This document shows, one piece after another, positions 32,239 to 40,493 of a DNA stretch of 64,000 nt (its first letter is position 1; each line of letters opens with the position of its first letter). The DNA is from Candidatus Moraniibacteriota bacterium. Its GTDB lineage: Bacteria > Patescibacteria > Paceibacteria > Moranbacterales > UBA2206. The DNA lies in assembly GCA_030645735.1 (NCBI GenBank), contig JAUSNP010000001.1, positions 1-64,000 on the forward strand. The letters are read 5' to 3'. The translations under genes were made by a program, and so were the position numbers. A model generated the notes under the pieces. That model worked only from the letters and a program-made list of their open reading frames with translations. It had not been told where the DNA came from and did not search any database.

Positions 32239-33354
32239 ATGGGGAAAACTTTCGAAATATTAGAAAAAAATAATCTTGCCAGAGTTGGAAAGCTCAGGAC
32301 AAAAAACGGAGAAATTAATACCCCGTTTTTTATGCCGGATGCGACGCGCGGGTTTGTGAAGTTATTATCTAAAGGGGATTTAGAAAAAATAAATTTGAGT
32401 CCGATGGTGGTCAACACCTATCATCTCTATTTACAGCCAGGGATGGAGCTAATAAAAAAAGGCGGGGGCATTCACAAGTTTATGAATTGGAATGGGCCAC
32501 TTCTTTCTGATTCTGGCGGATATCAAATATTTTCCTTGATTCATAAAAATTCTAAACTAGGCAAGATAACAGATGAGAAAGCAGTTTTCAAATCCCCGCT
32601 AGACGGCAGAAAACATGAATTGACCCCAGAAAAATCTATCCAGATTCAGTTTGATTTGGGCGTGGATATGATGGTGGTTTTGGATGATGTGCCGCCAGTT
32701 ACATATTCGGACAGAAAAATGAAAGTGGCCATAGATAGAACTATAGCGTGGGCCAAGCGTTGCAAGATTGAATATGAAAAACAAATCAAAGAAAGAGGAA
32801 TTTCAGAAGATCAGCGCCCATTGCTTTTTGGGGTTATTCAAGGTGGAAAAAACGCAGCTTTGAGAAAATATTGCGCGGAGGAGTTGGTCAAGTTGGATTT
32901 TGATGGCTATGGCTTCGGTGCGCGTCATGTAGACGAGAATGGTGTTTTTATGCAAGAGATGGTGGCGGAAACAGCCAAGATGATTCCGGAGGACAAACTA
33001 CGCTTTGCGCTGGGTGTTGGCACACCGGAAGATATTGTACGATTCGTAGCTTGTGGTTGGGATATGTTTGATTGTGTGATTCCGACGCGTGAAGGTCGGC
33101 ACGGCCGATTGTTTGTTTGGAAAGAGGGAGAATTGAAAGACAAAGATTTTTATACCACCATCAACATCAACAATCATAAATTTAATGACGATTTTTCGCC
33201 AGTAGATGAAACTTGTGATTGCGAACTTTGTCGCAATCATTCACGCGCTTATTTGAAACATCTTTTTGTCAGCAAAGACCCACTGGGCATGCGGTTGGCC
33301 GCAGTGCATAACCTGAAGTTTTATTTGGATTTGATGAAAAAAATACGAGGATAA
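32239..33354 (+). CDS. tgt: tRNA-guanine transglycosylase
   Basis: A 371-residue TGT. Catalytic Asp of DSGGYQIFS (about 91), the second Asp in DCVIPTREGRHG (about 277) and the zinc site CDCELCRNHSRAYLKH (about 324-339) are all present. It exchanges guanine 34 of GUN-anticodon tRNAs for preQ1 on the path to queuosine. No queuosine synthesis genes lie in this window, so the base may be salvaged. It follows the DUF11 gene by 4 bases. Confidence 0.95.
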   Translation: MGKTFEILEKNNLARVGKLRTKNGEINTPFFMPDATRGFVKLLSKGDLEKINLSPMVVNTYHLYLQPGMELIKKGGGIHKFMNWNGPLLSDSGGYQIFSLIHKNSKLGKITDEKAVFKSPLDGRKHELTPEKSIQIQFDLGVDMMVVLDDVPPVTYSDRKMKVAIDRTIAWAKRCKIEYEKQIKERGISEDQRPLLFGVIQGGKNAALRKYCAEELVKLDFDGYGFGARHVDENGVFMQEMVAETAKMIPEDKLRFALGVGTPEDIVRFVACGWDMFDCVIPTREGRHGRLFVWKEGELKDKDFYTTININNHKFNDDFSPVDETCDCELCRNHSRAYLKHLFVSKDPLGMRLAAVHNLKFYLDLMKKIRG

Positions 33355-33358
33355 CTAG

Positions 33359-33387
33359 TTGACCTTAAATATGTTTGCGTGTATACT
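33359..33387 (+). promoter_or_regulatory. Promoter giving a leaderless U32 transcript
   Basis: TTGACC (33359-33364), a 17-base spacer and TATACT (33382-33387). The ATG at 33396 is 8 bases after the -10 box. Confidence 0.8.
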
Positions 33388-33395
33388 TTTTTGAT

Positions 33396-34667
33396 ATGAA
33401 AAAAATTGAACTTCTCGCTCCGGCGGGGAATTTGGAAAAATTGAAATATGCCATTGCTTATGGCGCGGATGCGGTGTATGCCGGCGTGCCAGATTTTTCG
33501 TTGCGCGTACGGATTAATAATTTTACGCAGGAGTCCTTGAAAGAGGCGGTGGAATATGTGCATCAACATAAAAAGAAAATTTTTGTGACTCTGAATATTT
33601 ATGCGCACAATGTGCACTTAGATGAAATCAAGAGTCATTTGAAGTTTTTGAAAACTTTGGATATTGATGGTGTGATTGTGGCCGACCCGGGAATTATAAT
33701 GTTAGTGAAAAAATATTTGCCGAAGGTGGAAATTCATTTGTCCACTCAGGCTAATGCGACCAATATTGAAGCTGTGAAATTCTGGGCTAAAAATGGAGTG
33801 AAAAGAATTGTCTTGGCACGGGAAGTGTCATTGGACGAAATTCGCGAAATCAAAAAAGCTGTGCCAAAAATGGAATTGGAATATTTTATTCATGGCGCAA
33901 TGTGTATGAGCTATTCTGGCCGTTGTATTTTGAGCAAGTGGATGAGCAACCGCAGCGCCAATTTGGGGGATTGCACCCAGCCTTGTCGTTGGAAATACAC
34001 GGAAGTCAAAAGTCCAAAGTCCAAAGTCGAAAGCGAGATTCTAGAAAAAACCGTGGTGGATGATATGGGAAGATTTGAAGTGGATTTGGAAGAGGATCGG
34101 CATGGGACTTATTTTTTCAATAGTCGTGATATGAATTTGTCTGCTCACATTCAAGATTTGATTGATGCTGGCATTGATTCATTGAAAATTGAAGGGCGTG
34201 CCAAGAGTGTCTATTACGTAGCCACTGTGGTGCGCGCCTATCGCAAAATCATTGATGCGCTGAAAAAGAAAAATTTGACGCAAGTCATCAAAGAGCAACA
34301 AAAAGAATTAGACACTTTGGTTAATCGCGGATATTCCAAAGGCTTTTTACTAGGCAATGAACCAGAGCACAACTTTGAGGGCGCACTCAGTGAGACGGAC
34401 TATAAATTCGCAGCGCAGATTGAAGGCAAAAAGAAAATTAATGGCCAAGTCCTCAATGTTGTTTTTATGCATAACGAAATTTTCTTGAAAGACAAAATTG
34501 AAGCCATTAGTCCAAAGGGCAATGAAAAGGTCAAAATCAAAAAAATTTTGAATTACAAACTGGAAAAAGTGACCGAAGCACATGGCGGTCATGACAAGCG
34601 TTTTTTTGTGCAATTCGACAAAATTTTGGCAGGCAAAACTCTCCTACGCAGAAAGTTGACTAAGTAG
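33396..34667 (+). CDS. U32-family peptidase-like protein (TrhP/RlhA type)
   Basis: A 423-residue protein with IELLAPAGNLEKLKYAI at the start and the family hallmark HGAMCMSYSGRC, SKWMSNRSANLGDCTQPCRW (about 165-200), whose cysteines match those of U32 proteins now known to take part in tRNA or rRNA hydroxylation (TrhP, RlhA). The start at 33396 is chosen because an upstream TTG frame begins inside the promoter. A heptamer repeat codes EVKSPKSKVES (about 202-212) directly after the cysteine block. The Gly T-box promoter overlaps the end of this gene. Confidence 0.9.
   Translation: MKKIELLAPAGNLEKLKYAIAYGADAVYAGVPDFSLRVRINNFTQESLKEAVEYVHQHKKKIFVTLNIYAHNVHLDEIKSHLKFLKTLDIDGVIVADPGIIMLVKKYLPKVEIHLSTQANATNIEAVKFWAKNGVKRIVLAREVSLDEIREIKKAVPKMELEYFIHGAMCMSYSGRCILSKWMSNRSANLGDCTQPCRWKYTEVKSPKSKVESEILEKTVVDDMGRFEVDLEEDRHGTYFFNSRDMNLSAHIQDLIDAGIDSLKIEGRAKSVYYVATVVRAYRKIIDALKKKNLTQVIKEQQKELDTLVNRGYSKGFLLGNEPEHNFEGALSETDYKFAAQIEGKKKINGQVLNVVFMHNEIFLKDKIEAISPKGNEKVKIKKILNYKLEKVTEAHGGHDKRFFVQFDKILAGKTLLRRKLTK
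34003..34037. repeat. Heptamer repeat inside the U32 gene
   Basis: AAGTCAA, AAGTCCA, AAGTCCA, AAGTCGA, AAGCGAG: five consecutive 7-mers, read in frame. Confidence 0.85.
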
Positions 34668-34683
34668 GATAGTGTTATATAAT
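34656..34683 (+). promoter_or_regulatory. Promoter of glyS
   Basis: TTGACT (34656-34661), a 16-base spacer and TATAAT (34678-34683), overlapping the end of the U32 gene; start near 34690, the first base of the T-box stem. Confidence 0.8.
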
Positions 34684-34689
34684 AGACAT

Positions 34690-34852
34690 ACAGTTCAATC
34701 AGCGTTGATGAGAGTTTGGATCCTCTGAGTTGATTGCACTGAAATCAAGGTGTCCTCGCTTAAGCGAGGGAAGTCAGATGGAAACGCGAGAAGAACCTCG
34801 TTCTGACAATTAAAGAAGCTTTTCTTTAATTGTGGGAACGGGGTTTTAATTT
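34690..34852 (+). promoter_or_regulatory. T-box riboswitch, glycine type, very short stem I
   Basis: Stem I: CAGT/ACTG (34691, 34741) and CAATCA/TGATTG close an internal loop and an AGAG/CTCT hairpin whose loop TTTGGATC shows the Gly codon GGA (34718-34720). After a CCTCGCTT/AAGCGAGG hairpin comes the antiterminator GTCAGA-TGGAAA-CGCGAG...CTCG-TCTGAC; its TGGA pairs with UCCA, right for tRNA-Gly, whose discriminator base is U. The terminator CCTCGTTC..CAATTAAAGAA/TTCTTTAATTG..GGAACGGGG ends in a T-run near 34850 and excludes the antiterminator. Uncharged tRNA-Gly should allow glyS transcription. Confidence 0.9.
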
Positions 34853-34869
34853 TTTTAATTATATAATTC

Positions 34870-35014
34870 AAAAATAATTTTAATTATCTCGGAATTTAAC
34901 TCAAAAGCTGATTTTGTAGCTAAAATTTTTTCTCGCATAATATGCTAATCGAAAAATTTTAGACAAAATTAACTTTTTCAAACAGAAATTCCTCGAAAAT
35001 TAAAAATTATTTTT
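34870..35014. repeat. 145-bp imperfect palindrome before glyS
   Basis: The left arm (AAAAATAATTTT... to GCATAA) and the right arm (...AAAATTATTTTT) match over about 65 bases each when one is reversed, with inner blocks CTCGGAATTT/AAATTCCTCG and CTAAAATTTTT/AAAAATTTTAG. The centre is near 34942. It fills the whole space from the T-box terminator to the glyS ATG. No heptamer step is obvious. Confidence 0.85.
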
Positions 35015-35015
35015 C

Positions 35016-36395
35016 ATGATTATGGCAGAACTAACTCAAATGGAGAAAATAGTTTCGTTTTGCAAGCGACGAGGTTTTATTTTTCCAACTTCAGAAATTT
35101 ATGGTGGACTAGCTAACTCATACAGTTATGGGCCATATGGTGTTGAATTGAAAAACAATATTAAGAAGATGTGGTGGAAGAAGTTTGTGCAGAAAAGGCC
35201 GGATATTGTGGGAATGGATGGTCCAATTTTATTGAACTCAAAATTGTGGGAAGCCTCAGGACACACAGATGGATTTAACGATGCCTTAGTAGATTGTAAA
35301 AAATGTAAAAAAAGATTTAGAGCTGATCATGTTGTGAAAGAATTGACAGGGGAGGATATGGAAGGTGAGTTGGACAAAATGACTAAGGCCTTGCAGTCAG
35401 GGCTAAAGTGTCCTGAATGTGGAAAGTCTGATTGGACGGAAGCGAAGAACATGAGTCAAATGTTCAAAACAGAAATGAATGGCGTGGATGGTCCAATATA
35501 TTTGCGACCAGAAACAGCGGGAGCAATTTTTTCTGATTATAAAAATATTGTTGATTCAATGCGGGTGCGAGTGCCGTTTGGTGTTGCGCAAATCGGCAAA
35601 GCTTTTCGCAATGAAATTGTTGCGCGCAATTTCATTTTCCGCATTCGAGAATTTGAACAAATGGAAATTGAATATTTTATTGAACCAGAGGCAGAATGGG
35701 AGCCGATGTTTGATAAATGGTTAGATGAACAAGAGGAATTTGCGTTAGAACTTGGAGCGAAAAAAGAAAATCTGAGGCGCTATGAGCATCCAAAAGCTAA
35801 GCTTTCCCATTATTCCAGAAAAACAGTCGATACAGAATATAACTTTCCATTTGGATTTGGTGAATTGTTTGGCTTGGCGCATCGAGGTGATTTTGATTTG
35901 AGTCAGCACTCCAAATTTTCTGGCCAAAAGTTAGATTATTTCGATCAGGTAAATAATAAACGCTATATTCCACATGTGTTGGAGCCAACAGTCGGTTTAG
36001 ACAGGTTGATTTTGACTGCAATTTGTGCCGGTTATACAGAAGAAAAATTGGAAGGCGGAGAAGAAGAACGAGTAGTGTTGAAATTTCCTAATGCAGTAGC
36101 ACCGATTAAGGTGGCAGTTTTCCCATTAATGAAGAATAAACCAGAGTTAGTAGCTAAGGCCAAGGAAATTTTCGAAAATTTGAGTGAAAATTATATGTGC
36201 GAATTTGATGACAATGGCAACGTAGGCAAGCGCTATCGTCGCCAAGATGAAATCGGCACACCATTCTGCGTGACAGTTGACTTCGATACATTGGAAGATG
36301 ATGCGGTGACCGTGCGTGATCGTGACACGATGCAACAAGAACGCATTAAAATTTCCGAGTTGGAAAATTATATTGCTAATAAATTAAGCGAATAA
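35016..36395 (+). CDS. glyS: Glycyl-tRNA synthetase, single-chain dimeric type
   Basis: A 459-residue class II synthetase of the alpha2 (eukaryote/archaeal-like GRS1) type: FCKRRGFIFPTSEIYGGL, YGPYGVELKNNIKKMWW, motif 2 FRNEIVARNFIFRIREFEQME and motif 3 GLDRLILTAI, followed by an anticodon-binding domain (KVAVFPLMKNK to the end). CKKCKKRF and CPECGKSDW form a zinc knuckle insertion (about 93-134). The ATG at 35022 is an alternative start. It lies behind the Gly T-box and the 145-bp palindrome. Confidence 0.95.
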   Translation: MIMAELTQMEKIVSFCKRRGFIFPTSEIYGGLANSYSYGPYGVELKNNIKKMWWKKFVQKRPDIVGMDGPILLNSKLWEASGHTDGFNDALVDCKKCKKRFRADHVVKELTGEDMEGELDKMTKALQSGLKCPECGKSDWTEAKNMSQMFKTEMNGVDGPIYLRPETAGAIFSDYKNIVDSMRVRVPFGVAQIGKAFRNEIVARNFIFRIREFEQMEIEYFIEPEAEWEPMFDKWLDEQEEFALELGAKKENLRRYEHPKAKLSHYSRKTVDTEYNFPFGFGELFGLAHRGDFDLSQHSKFSGQKLDYFDQVNNKRYIPHVLEPTVGLDRLILTAICAGYTEEKLEGGEEERVVLKFPNAVAPIKVAVFPLMKNKPELVAKAKEIFENLSENYMCEFDDNGNVGKRYRRQDEIGTPFCVTVDFDTLEDDAVTVRDRDTMQQERIKISELENYIANKLSE

Positions 36396-36399
36396 ATTT

Positions 36400-37371
36400 A
36401 TGAATATACAAGAGATATATAAACTAGCCATTGAGTTGGGTATCAGAAATGATTTTCGAGAGAAGTCTCAAATTGAAAAAAGTTTGAAAAGAAAAAAAGA
36501 AAAGTACACCAAACTTTCCAAAGAAGAGAAAGAAATTTTTGATGTTGATGCGTTGACTAACCCATATCCAGACAGTCGCATTCACAATGACACTGGAATC
36601 AAGAACATAAAAAGAGTGCGCGCTGGTATTGATATTGATTCGGGGGAGCTGATGATCGCGCAATATTTGAACAATCACAATCCCAAAGAAAAATCTGATT
36701 TAATTATCGGGCATCATCCAATTGGCAAGAGCCTAGCTGATCTTTCTGATGTGATGCATTTGCAGGCGGATGTTTTGGCGATGTATGGCGTGCCAATCAA
36801 TATAGCTGAAAGTTTGATGAAAGTTAGGATTAGTGAGGTGAGTCGTGGAGTGAATCCATCCAATCATTTCAAGACTGTGGATGCAGCCAAATCACTAGGC
36901 TTGAGCTTGATGAATGTGCATACTCCAGCGGATAATATGGTGGCAAATTTCGTGGAAGCCAAATTGAAAAAAGATAAACCAGAATATGTGGGAGATATCT
37001 TGAAATCTCTTTTAGAAATTACTGAATATAAAGAAGCGGCGAAGCGCGGATCTGGGCCAGTGTTGTTTGCGGGCTCATCTGACAATCGCGCCGGAAAAAT
37101 TGCACTAACAGAGATTACTGGTGGAACTGAGGGCAATTCCAAGATATATGAAAAATTAGCGCATGCCGGTGTGGGAACAGTTATCGGAATGCACATGAGT
37201 GAAGATCACAGAAAAGAGGCAGAAAAAGCGCACATCAATGTGGTTATTGCTGGACACATTTCTTCCGATTCACTTGGAATGAATTTGTTTCTAGATGAGT
37301 TGGAAAAACGTGGCATTGAAATAATTCCTTGCTCAGGTTTAACCCGTGTAAGTAGAAATAAGAAAAAATAA
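36400..37371 (+). CDS. NIF3-family dinuclear metal protein
   Basis: A 323-residue protein with IIGHHPIGKS (H105, H106), MNVHTPADN and VVIAGHISSDSLGMN (late His), the metal ligands of the NIF3/YbgI (DUF34) family. N-terminal about 60 residues are charged and unlike the core family. Possible cyclohydrolase or metal-chaperone role; the real substrate is unknown even in well-studied members. It starts 4 bases after glyS and ends 4 bases before the M16 gene. Confidence 0.85.
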   Translation: MNIQEIYKLAIELGIRNDFREKSQIEKSLKRKKEKYTKLSKEEKEIFDVDALTNPYPDSRIHNDTGIKNIKRVRAGIDIDSGELMIAQYLNNHNPKEKSDLIIGHHPIGKSLADLSDVMHLQADVLAMYGVPINIAESLMKVRISEVSRGVNPSNHFKTVDAAKSLGLSLMNVHTPADNMVANFVEAKLKKDKPEYVGDILKSLLEITEYKEAAKRGSGPVLFAGSSDNRAGKIALTEITGGTEGNSKIYEKLAHAGVGTVIGMHMSEDHRKEAEKAHINVVIAGHISSDSLGMNLFLDELEKRGIEIIPCSGLTRVSRNKKK

Positions 37372-37375
37372 CGTT

Positions 37376-38647
37376 ATGAAATACAAGAAGACAACTCTGA
37401 AGAATGGCTTGCGTATTATTACGGCGCCAATGAAGGATACTAACACGGCTACGGTGGTGGTGATGGTGGGAGTGGGCAGCCGCTATGAAACAGAGAAAGA
37501 AGCTGGACTTTCACATTTCATCGAGCATATGTTCTTCAAGGGCACGAAAAAGCGACCCAACACTTTGGCAATTTCTGAAGAATTGGATTCAATTGGCGGA
37601 GAGTTTAATGCTTTTACATCTAAAGATCATACGGGTTATTATGCCAAGACTGATGCCAAACATCTGGAGACTGCATTGGATGTGGTTTCGGATATGTATT
37701 TGAATTCAAAAATTGAGGCAGAAGAAATTGAAAGAGAAAAAGGCACGATTATTCAAGAATTGAATATGTATGAAGACAATCCCATGCGGACTGTGGGAGA
37801 TCTTTTCGAAAACATGCTCTATCCAAAAAGTTTTTTAGGACGAGATATTATTGGATACAAAAAAACTATCAATGCTTTCAAGCGAAAAGATTTTTTGCAG
37901 TATATGGGACGCTTTTATGTGGCCAATGACACCGTGGTTTGCGTGTCAGGAAAATTTGATGAAAAGAGGATTATGTCACTTGTGAAAAAATATTTTTTAA
38001 CAATGCCGACTGGCAAGAAGCCGCAATTTAAAAATGTTACGGAAGATCAAAAAAAGCCAGAGGTGAAAATAAAATTCAAAAAAACTGACCAATCTCATTT
38101 AATTTTAGGCAATCGAGCATATCACGAAAACCATAAGGATAGATTTGTGGCGTCGCTACTGTCTATAATTTTAGGTGGCAATATGAGCAGTCGCTTGTTT
38201 ATCGAAGTGCGGGAAAGAAGAGGGTTGGCTTATTACATCAAAACTGGCGGTGATTCATACGAGGATTGTGGATACTTGGCGACTCAAGCGGGCGTGGAAC
38301 ATAAAAATTTGGAAGAAGCAGTCAGAGTTATCTTGCAGGAATATAAAAAAATCGCGACGGAAAAGGTCTCTGAGAAAGAATTGCAAAGAGCCAAGAACTA
38401 TATTAAAGGTAAAAGCGTGATGGGTCTAGAGTCTTCTGACGAAGTGGCCATGTTTTTCATCGATCAAGAAATTAAAAGAAATAAGGTTATGACCATTAAG
38501 GAAATTTTTGCCAAGATTGACAAAGTCACCACGAGTGATATCTTGAGGGTAGCCAAAGATATTTTCCTGGAAAAAAGCCTGAATTTGGCGATTATTGGAC
38601 CGCATAAAAACGAGAAGAAAATCAAGAATCTATTGAAGCTGGCATAA
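37376..38647 (+). CDS. M16-family zinc peptidase
   Basis: A 423-residue M16 (pitrilysin/MPP-like) peptidase. The inverted zinc motif HFIEH (H47, E50, H51) and the distal ligand in EREKGTIIQEL (about 118-129) are intact; the C-terminal inactive-like half follows with RLFIEVRERRGLAYYI. It is the usual bacterial half-size form that works as a dimer in the cytoplasm. A small CATTGCGAG-type hairpin (38658-38672) follows the stop. Confidence 0.93.
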   Translation: MKYKKTTLKNGLRIITAPMKDTNTATVVVMVGVGSRYETEKEAGLSHFIEHMFFKGTKKRPNTLAISEELDSIGGEFNAFTSKDHTGYYAKTDAKHLETALDVVSDMYLNSKIEAEEIEREKGTIIQELNMYEDNPMRTVGDLFENMLYPKSFLGRDIIGYKKTINAFKRKDFLQYMGRFYVANDTVVCVSGKFDEKRIMSLVKKYFLTMPTGKKPQFKNVTEDQKKPEVKIKFKKTDQSHLILGNRAYHENHKDRFVASLLSIILGGNMSSRLFIEVRERRGLAYYIKTGGDSYEDCGYLATQAGVEHKNLEEAVRVILQEYKKIATEKVSEKELQRAKNYIKGKSVMGLESSDEVAMFFIDQEIKRNKVMTIKEIFAKIDKVTTSDILRVAKDIFLEKSLNLAIIGPHKNEKKIKNLLKLA

Positions 38648-38684
38648 TTTTTTTTAAGCCTCATTGCGAGGCAAAGTAAATTCA

Positions 38685-39713
38685 ATGAAAGAAGAAAAGT
38701 GTCAAACAGATATTTTTATGGGTGTGATTTTGCGAACTGCTTTGTTGGGAGCGGGGATTTGGTTTTTGTATATGATTCGTGAAATCGTTCTGTTGGTTTT
38801 TGTGGCGATTCTGATTGTAGCCGCTATCAATCCGTTGGTTGGTTGGATGCAGAAAAAAAAGATTCCACGAACGGCGGGAGTTTTCTTGGTTTATGCGATT
38901 GTGATTTTGATGATTGGGCTTTCCGTCTCGTTTCTCATTCCGCCGCTAGTCAGTCAGTTCAATGATTTTTCTCAAAAGGCTCCGACGATTGTGCAGAAAG
39001 CGCTGGATGTCTTTGGTACAGCGCAGAACTTTTTTCAATCTCACAACATAAATCTAGGCCAACAGGACGTGGATACCAACACAAATAATCAAGTCTCAAG
39101 TTTACCAGGAACAATTTTTTCTGGCACAGTTGGCTTAGTTTCAGGAGCCATTTCGACTTTGATAGTTTTTGTGATGGCTTTCTATATGACAGTCAATGAA
39201 AATGGAATTAAAAATTTCATAGTTTCTATTACGCCAGAAAAGCATAAAGCATATGCAGCTTCAGCTACGGAAAGAATAGAAGAAAAAATCGGCAAGTGGA
39301 CGCAAGGGCAATTCTTCCTGATGTTTTTTATGTTCATCTTGGATTTTGTGTGGCTGTCGATTTTGGGCGTGCCCTATGCTTTGGCGCTGGCCTTGTTTGC
39401 GGGTCTCATGGAAATCATTCCATATATCGGACCGATTGTTTCTGCCATCCCAGGAATCATCTTGGCGTCAATGATTTCACCATTAACCGGCTTCATTGCG
39501 CTGCTTCTGTATTTCTTGACCCAGCAATTTGAAAGTCATGTTATTGTACCGCAAGTCATGAAAAAAGCTGTTGGACTCAATCCGGTGGCTGTGATCGTGG
39601 CCTTACTCATTGGTTTGAAATTGGGTGGAGTTATGGGCGCCATCTTGGCCATCCCACTAGCCACGGCTATCAGCATCTTCATCACTGATTTCATGAAAAA
39701 ACATGAGATGTAG
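38685..39713 (+). CDS. AI-2E/UPF0118 family permease
   Basis: A 342-residue membrane protein with the family layout: two helices (about 10-65), a third at about 68-93, a polar coiled region (100-155), then hydrophobic helices to residue 335. PYIGPIVSAIPGIILASM and FESHVIVPQVMKKAVGLNPV are the conserved blocks. Family members export various small molecules or sodium. The ATG at 38685 is chosen over a TTG inside the hairpin. Confidence 0.88.
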   Translation: MKEEKCQTDIFMGVILRTALLGAGIWFLYMIREIVLLVFVAILIVAAINPLVGWMQKKKIPRTAGVFLVYAIVILMIGLSVSFLIPPLVSQFNDFSQKAPTIVQKALDVFGTAQNFFQSHNINLGQQDVDTNTNNQVSSLPGTIFSGTVGLVSGAISTLIVFVMAFYMTVNENGIKNFIVSITPEKHKAYAASATERIEEKIGKWTQGQFFLMFFMFILDFVWLSILGVPYALALALFAGLMEIIPYIGPIVSAIPGIILASMISPLTGFIALLLYFLTQQFESHVIVPQVMKKAVGLNPVAVIVALLIGLKLGGVMGAILAIPLATAISIFITDFMKKHEM

Positions 39714-39793
39714 TTGATGTATGAGTTATTGTTATATTGTTAAAATGCTGATAAACTTGAAGTAATGTTTAGCAATAAGGCAATTTATCAAAT

Positions 39794-40492
39794 ATGACAA
39801 TTAATTCTGGAATATTATACATCGTGGCTACGCCAATTGGAAATCTGGAAGATATCACTTTCCGGGCGGTTCGGGCATTGGGCGAGGTAGATTTGATTGT
39901 TTGTGAGGATACGCGCGTGACCAAGCGACTTTTGGATCATTATGGTGTCGAAACGCAAGCCACTTCTTTCTATCAAAATCTGAAAAAGGGCGGAGCAGTC
40001 AAGCCCGTGCCAAAGTTGGCATTTTTGATCGAAGAGCTGAAAGGTGGCAAAAATTTGGCTTTGGTGACTGATGCGGGGACTCCAGGGATTTCTGATCCGG
40101 GCAATCAATTGGTGGCTGAAGCCGTAGCCAACCAAATTGCCGTCATCCCAATTCCAGGCGTGTCCGCCGTGACGACTTTGGCGAGTGTTTCCGGCATTGA
40201 TCTGACGGAATTTGCTTTCTTGGGATTCCCACCGCACAAAAAAGGCCGTGAAACATTTTTTAAACGAGTGTTGGAATTTTCTTTGCCAGTGATGTTCTAT
40301 GAATCGCCACATCGTGTTTTGAAGAATTTGGAATTGTTGCAAAAAATGGAAACAACCAAGCAAGTGATTTTGGGTCGTGAACTGACCAAAATGTTTGAAG
40401 AAATTGTCCGTGGCACAGTTCCGGAAGTGTTGGAATATTTTCAACAAAATCCCAGCAAAGTTAAAGGCGAGTTTGTAATCATTGTATATTAA
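39794..40492 (+). CDS. rsmI: 16S rRNA (cytidine-1402-2'-O)-methyltransferase
   Basis: A 232-residue tetrapyrrole-methylase-fold enzyme: LYIVATPIGNLEDITFRA, VCEDTRVTKRLLDHY, LVTDAGTPGISDPG, FLGFPPHKKGRE and YESPHRVLKNL are all RsmI signatures. It methylates the ribose of C1402 in the decoding centre. Its stop and the metG start are separated by one base. Confidence 0.95.
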   Translation: MTINSGILYIVATPIGNLEDITFRAVRALGEVDLIVCEDTRVTKRLLDHYGVETQATSFYQNLKKGGAVKPVPKLAFLIEELKGGKNLALVTDAGTPGISDPGNQLVAEAVANQIAVIPIPGVSAVTTLASVSGIDLTEFAFLGFPPHKKGRETFFKRVLEFSLPVMFYESPHRVLKNLELLQKMETTKQVILGRELTKMFEEIVRGTVPEVLEYFQQNPSKVKGEFVIIVY

Positions 40493-40493
40493 T

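Noticed and set aside
39815..40447. Minus-strand open frame opposite rsmI
   Set aside because: rsmI on the + strand has every family motif; the opposite frame has unlikely composition.
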